Source: an uncultured Actinomycetes bacterium
Lineage (GTDB): Bacteria; Actinomycetota; Actinomycetes; Nanopelagicales; Nanopelagicaceae
Length of the DNA: 6,414 nucleotides
Assembly: GCA_903897155.1 (NCBI GenBank)
Contig: CAIUAO010000093.1
Location: forward strand, 1-6,414
Direction: 5' to 3'
The notes under the pieces were generated by a model. That model was not told where the DNA came from, searched no databases, and worked only from the letters and a program-made list of their open reading frames with translations. Shown in pieces: positions 5,786 to 6,414 of this stretch. Every line of letters begins with the position of its first letter. The stretch's first letter is position 1. The position numbers and the translations under genes are program-made.

Positions 5786-5838
5786 TACGCTGGCAAAGCT
5801 CACTCCAATTAGGAGCATTTCATTCCAGAAGGAAAACA

Positions 5839-6414
5839 ATGAGTACTAAAAGAATTTCACGTGCTTTGCTTATTGCATCAACTCTGATTCTCTGTGTATC
5901 AACAACACCAATTGCCGGAGCTTCCGTCAAAGCTCCAGCAAAAGCCGGGCGCACCATAACCGATCCCTTAAACACAATTAGAAGCGGAAAAGGTGCGCCG
6001 AGCTCTTCACTTGGAATCAACGGTGATTTTTATATTGATTTAGCTACTTTTAATTTCTACGGACCAAAAGCAAAAAACATATGGAGTACACCAACTTCAT
6101 TGCGTGGACCAAAAGGATTACCCGGTACTGCAGGAGCAAAATCAACAGGTACCTCAACAGGCATACAAGGTATCCAAGGTGAAAAAGGTGCAACTGGTGA
6201 AAAAGGTGCAACTGGTGAAAAAGGTGCGACAGGAGCTACTGGTCTACAAGGTATTGCAACCGTTTCGAGTGGAGGCGGAGGTGGTTCACCTGGCCCAACG
6301 GGAGCAACTGGGTCACAAGGAATACAAGGAGTTCAGGGCACACCTGGAGCGACAGGAGGTAGTGGGGGACCGGCAGTTTCGGTGGGGAGCGTAAGTTTTA
6401 TTTCACAAATTATA
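5839..6414 (+). CDS. Secreted collagen-like protein, 3' end missing
   Basis: The first 192 codons of a protein that continues past the window. ATG 5839 is preceded by AAGGA (5829-5833) with 5-nt spacing. A signal peptide (KRISR, then ALLIASTLILCVSTTPIAGA, probable cleavage near Ala28) indicates export; LILC is not a good lipobox. Residues 58-88 contain NGDFYIDLATFNFYGPKAKN and WSTPTSLRG, a short module I recall before Gly-X-Y repeats in many bacterial collagen-like proteins. Gly-X-Y triplets begin at Gly90, are broken at 102-107 (STGTST), run through 108-140 (GIQGIQGEKGATGEKGAT...), pause at a Gly/Ser linker (141-148), and resume from 149 to 178. After 178 the sequence looks non-collagenous (PAVSVGSVSFISQII), perhaps the start of a C-terminal domain. 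Such proteins form trimeric surface or extracellular rods; no anchor is visible in this part. A shadow frame at 6104-6394 is not a gene. Confidence 0.92.
   Translation, partial: MSTKRISRALLIASTLILCVSTTPIAGASVKAPAKAGRTITDPLNTIRSGKGAPSSSLGINGDFYIDLATFNFYGPKAKNIWSTPTSLRGPKGLPGTAGAKSTGTSTGIQGIQGEKGATGEKGATGEKGATGATGLQGIATVSSGGGGGSPGPTGATGSQGIQGVQGTPGATGGSGGPAVSVGSVSFISQII
6178..6231 (+). repeat. Three tandem 18-bp repeats in the collagen-like gene
   Basis: The unit GGTGAAAAAGGTGCAACT is present twice exactly (6178-6195, 6196-6213) and a third time with changes only in the last five bases (6214-6231). It encodes Gly-Glu-Lys-Gly-Ala-Thr, two collagen triplets. Near-identity at the DNA level indicates recent duplication, and copy number could vary in frame. 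Confidence 0.95.

Noticed and set aside
5869..5898. Lipoprotein box (LILC) in the collagen-like signal peptide
   Set aside because: Leu at the position before Cys is not accepted in a lipobox, and a normal Ala-x-Ala-type site follows at IAGA.
6104..6394. 96-residue Gln/Lys/Val-rich reading frame on the plus strand
   Set aside because: It is the shifted frame of the Gly-X-Y repeats; the real frame starts at ATG 5839 with a signal peptide.

Overview
The window looks like chromosomal DNA of a small-genome, low-to-moderate GC actinobacterium. Protein motifs are actinobacterial (a group II truncated haemoglobin very close to mycobacterial GlbO, an actinobacterial-length PepN, a glutamate-type RpiB), but the DNA is AT-richer than in mycobacteria or streptomycetes and genes are packed with zero or negative spacing at some junctions. 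That combination suggests a planktonic freshwater lineage such as Nanopelagicales (acI). The lineage is my inference; no rRNA marker is present.

Layout. 2-364 (+): 3' part of glbO, cut by the window edge. 465-995 (+): HNH endonuclease-fold protein. 1017-1205 (+): small single-pass membrane protein. 1206-3743 (-): pepN, ending directly against the membrane-protein gene. 3782-4444 (+): trmB, divergent from pepN across only 38 bp. 4441-4890 (-): rpiB, whose stop overlaps the trmB stop. 4905-4945: strong minus-strand intrinsic terminator. 4959-5612 (-): secreted Ala/Thr-rich protein of unknown function. 5613-5838: non-coding, densely self-complementary DNA, the best candidate here for an undescribed structured leader RNA. 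5839-6414 (+): start of a secreted collagen-like protein that runs off the window.

How it fits together. The left two thirds is housekeeping. glbO, the HNH gene, the small membrane gene, pepN and rpiB resemble, from memory, the glbO-pepN-rpiB neighbourhood of Mycobacterium tuberculosis (Rv2470-Rv2465c); trmB appears to be an addition to that block. Functions are oxygen binding, peptide trimming, tRNA m7G46 methylation and pentose phosphate isomerisation, with no shared pathway visible. The right third is accessory: two divergent exported proteins around a structured spacer, plausibly a cell-surface module.

No mobile element, CRISPR array, tRNA or rRNA gene was seen. The longest gene-free stretch is the 226-bp spacer at 5613-5838.
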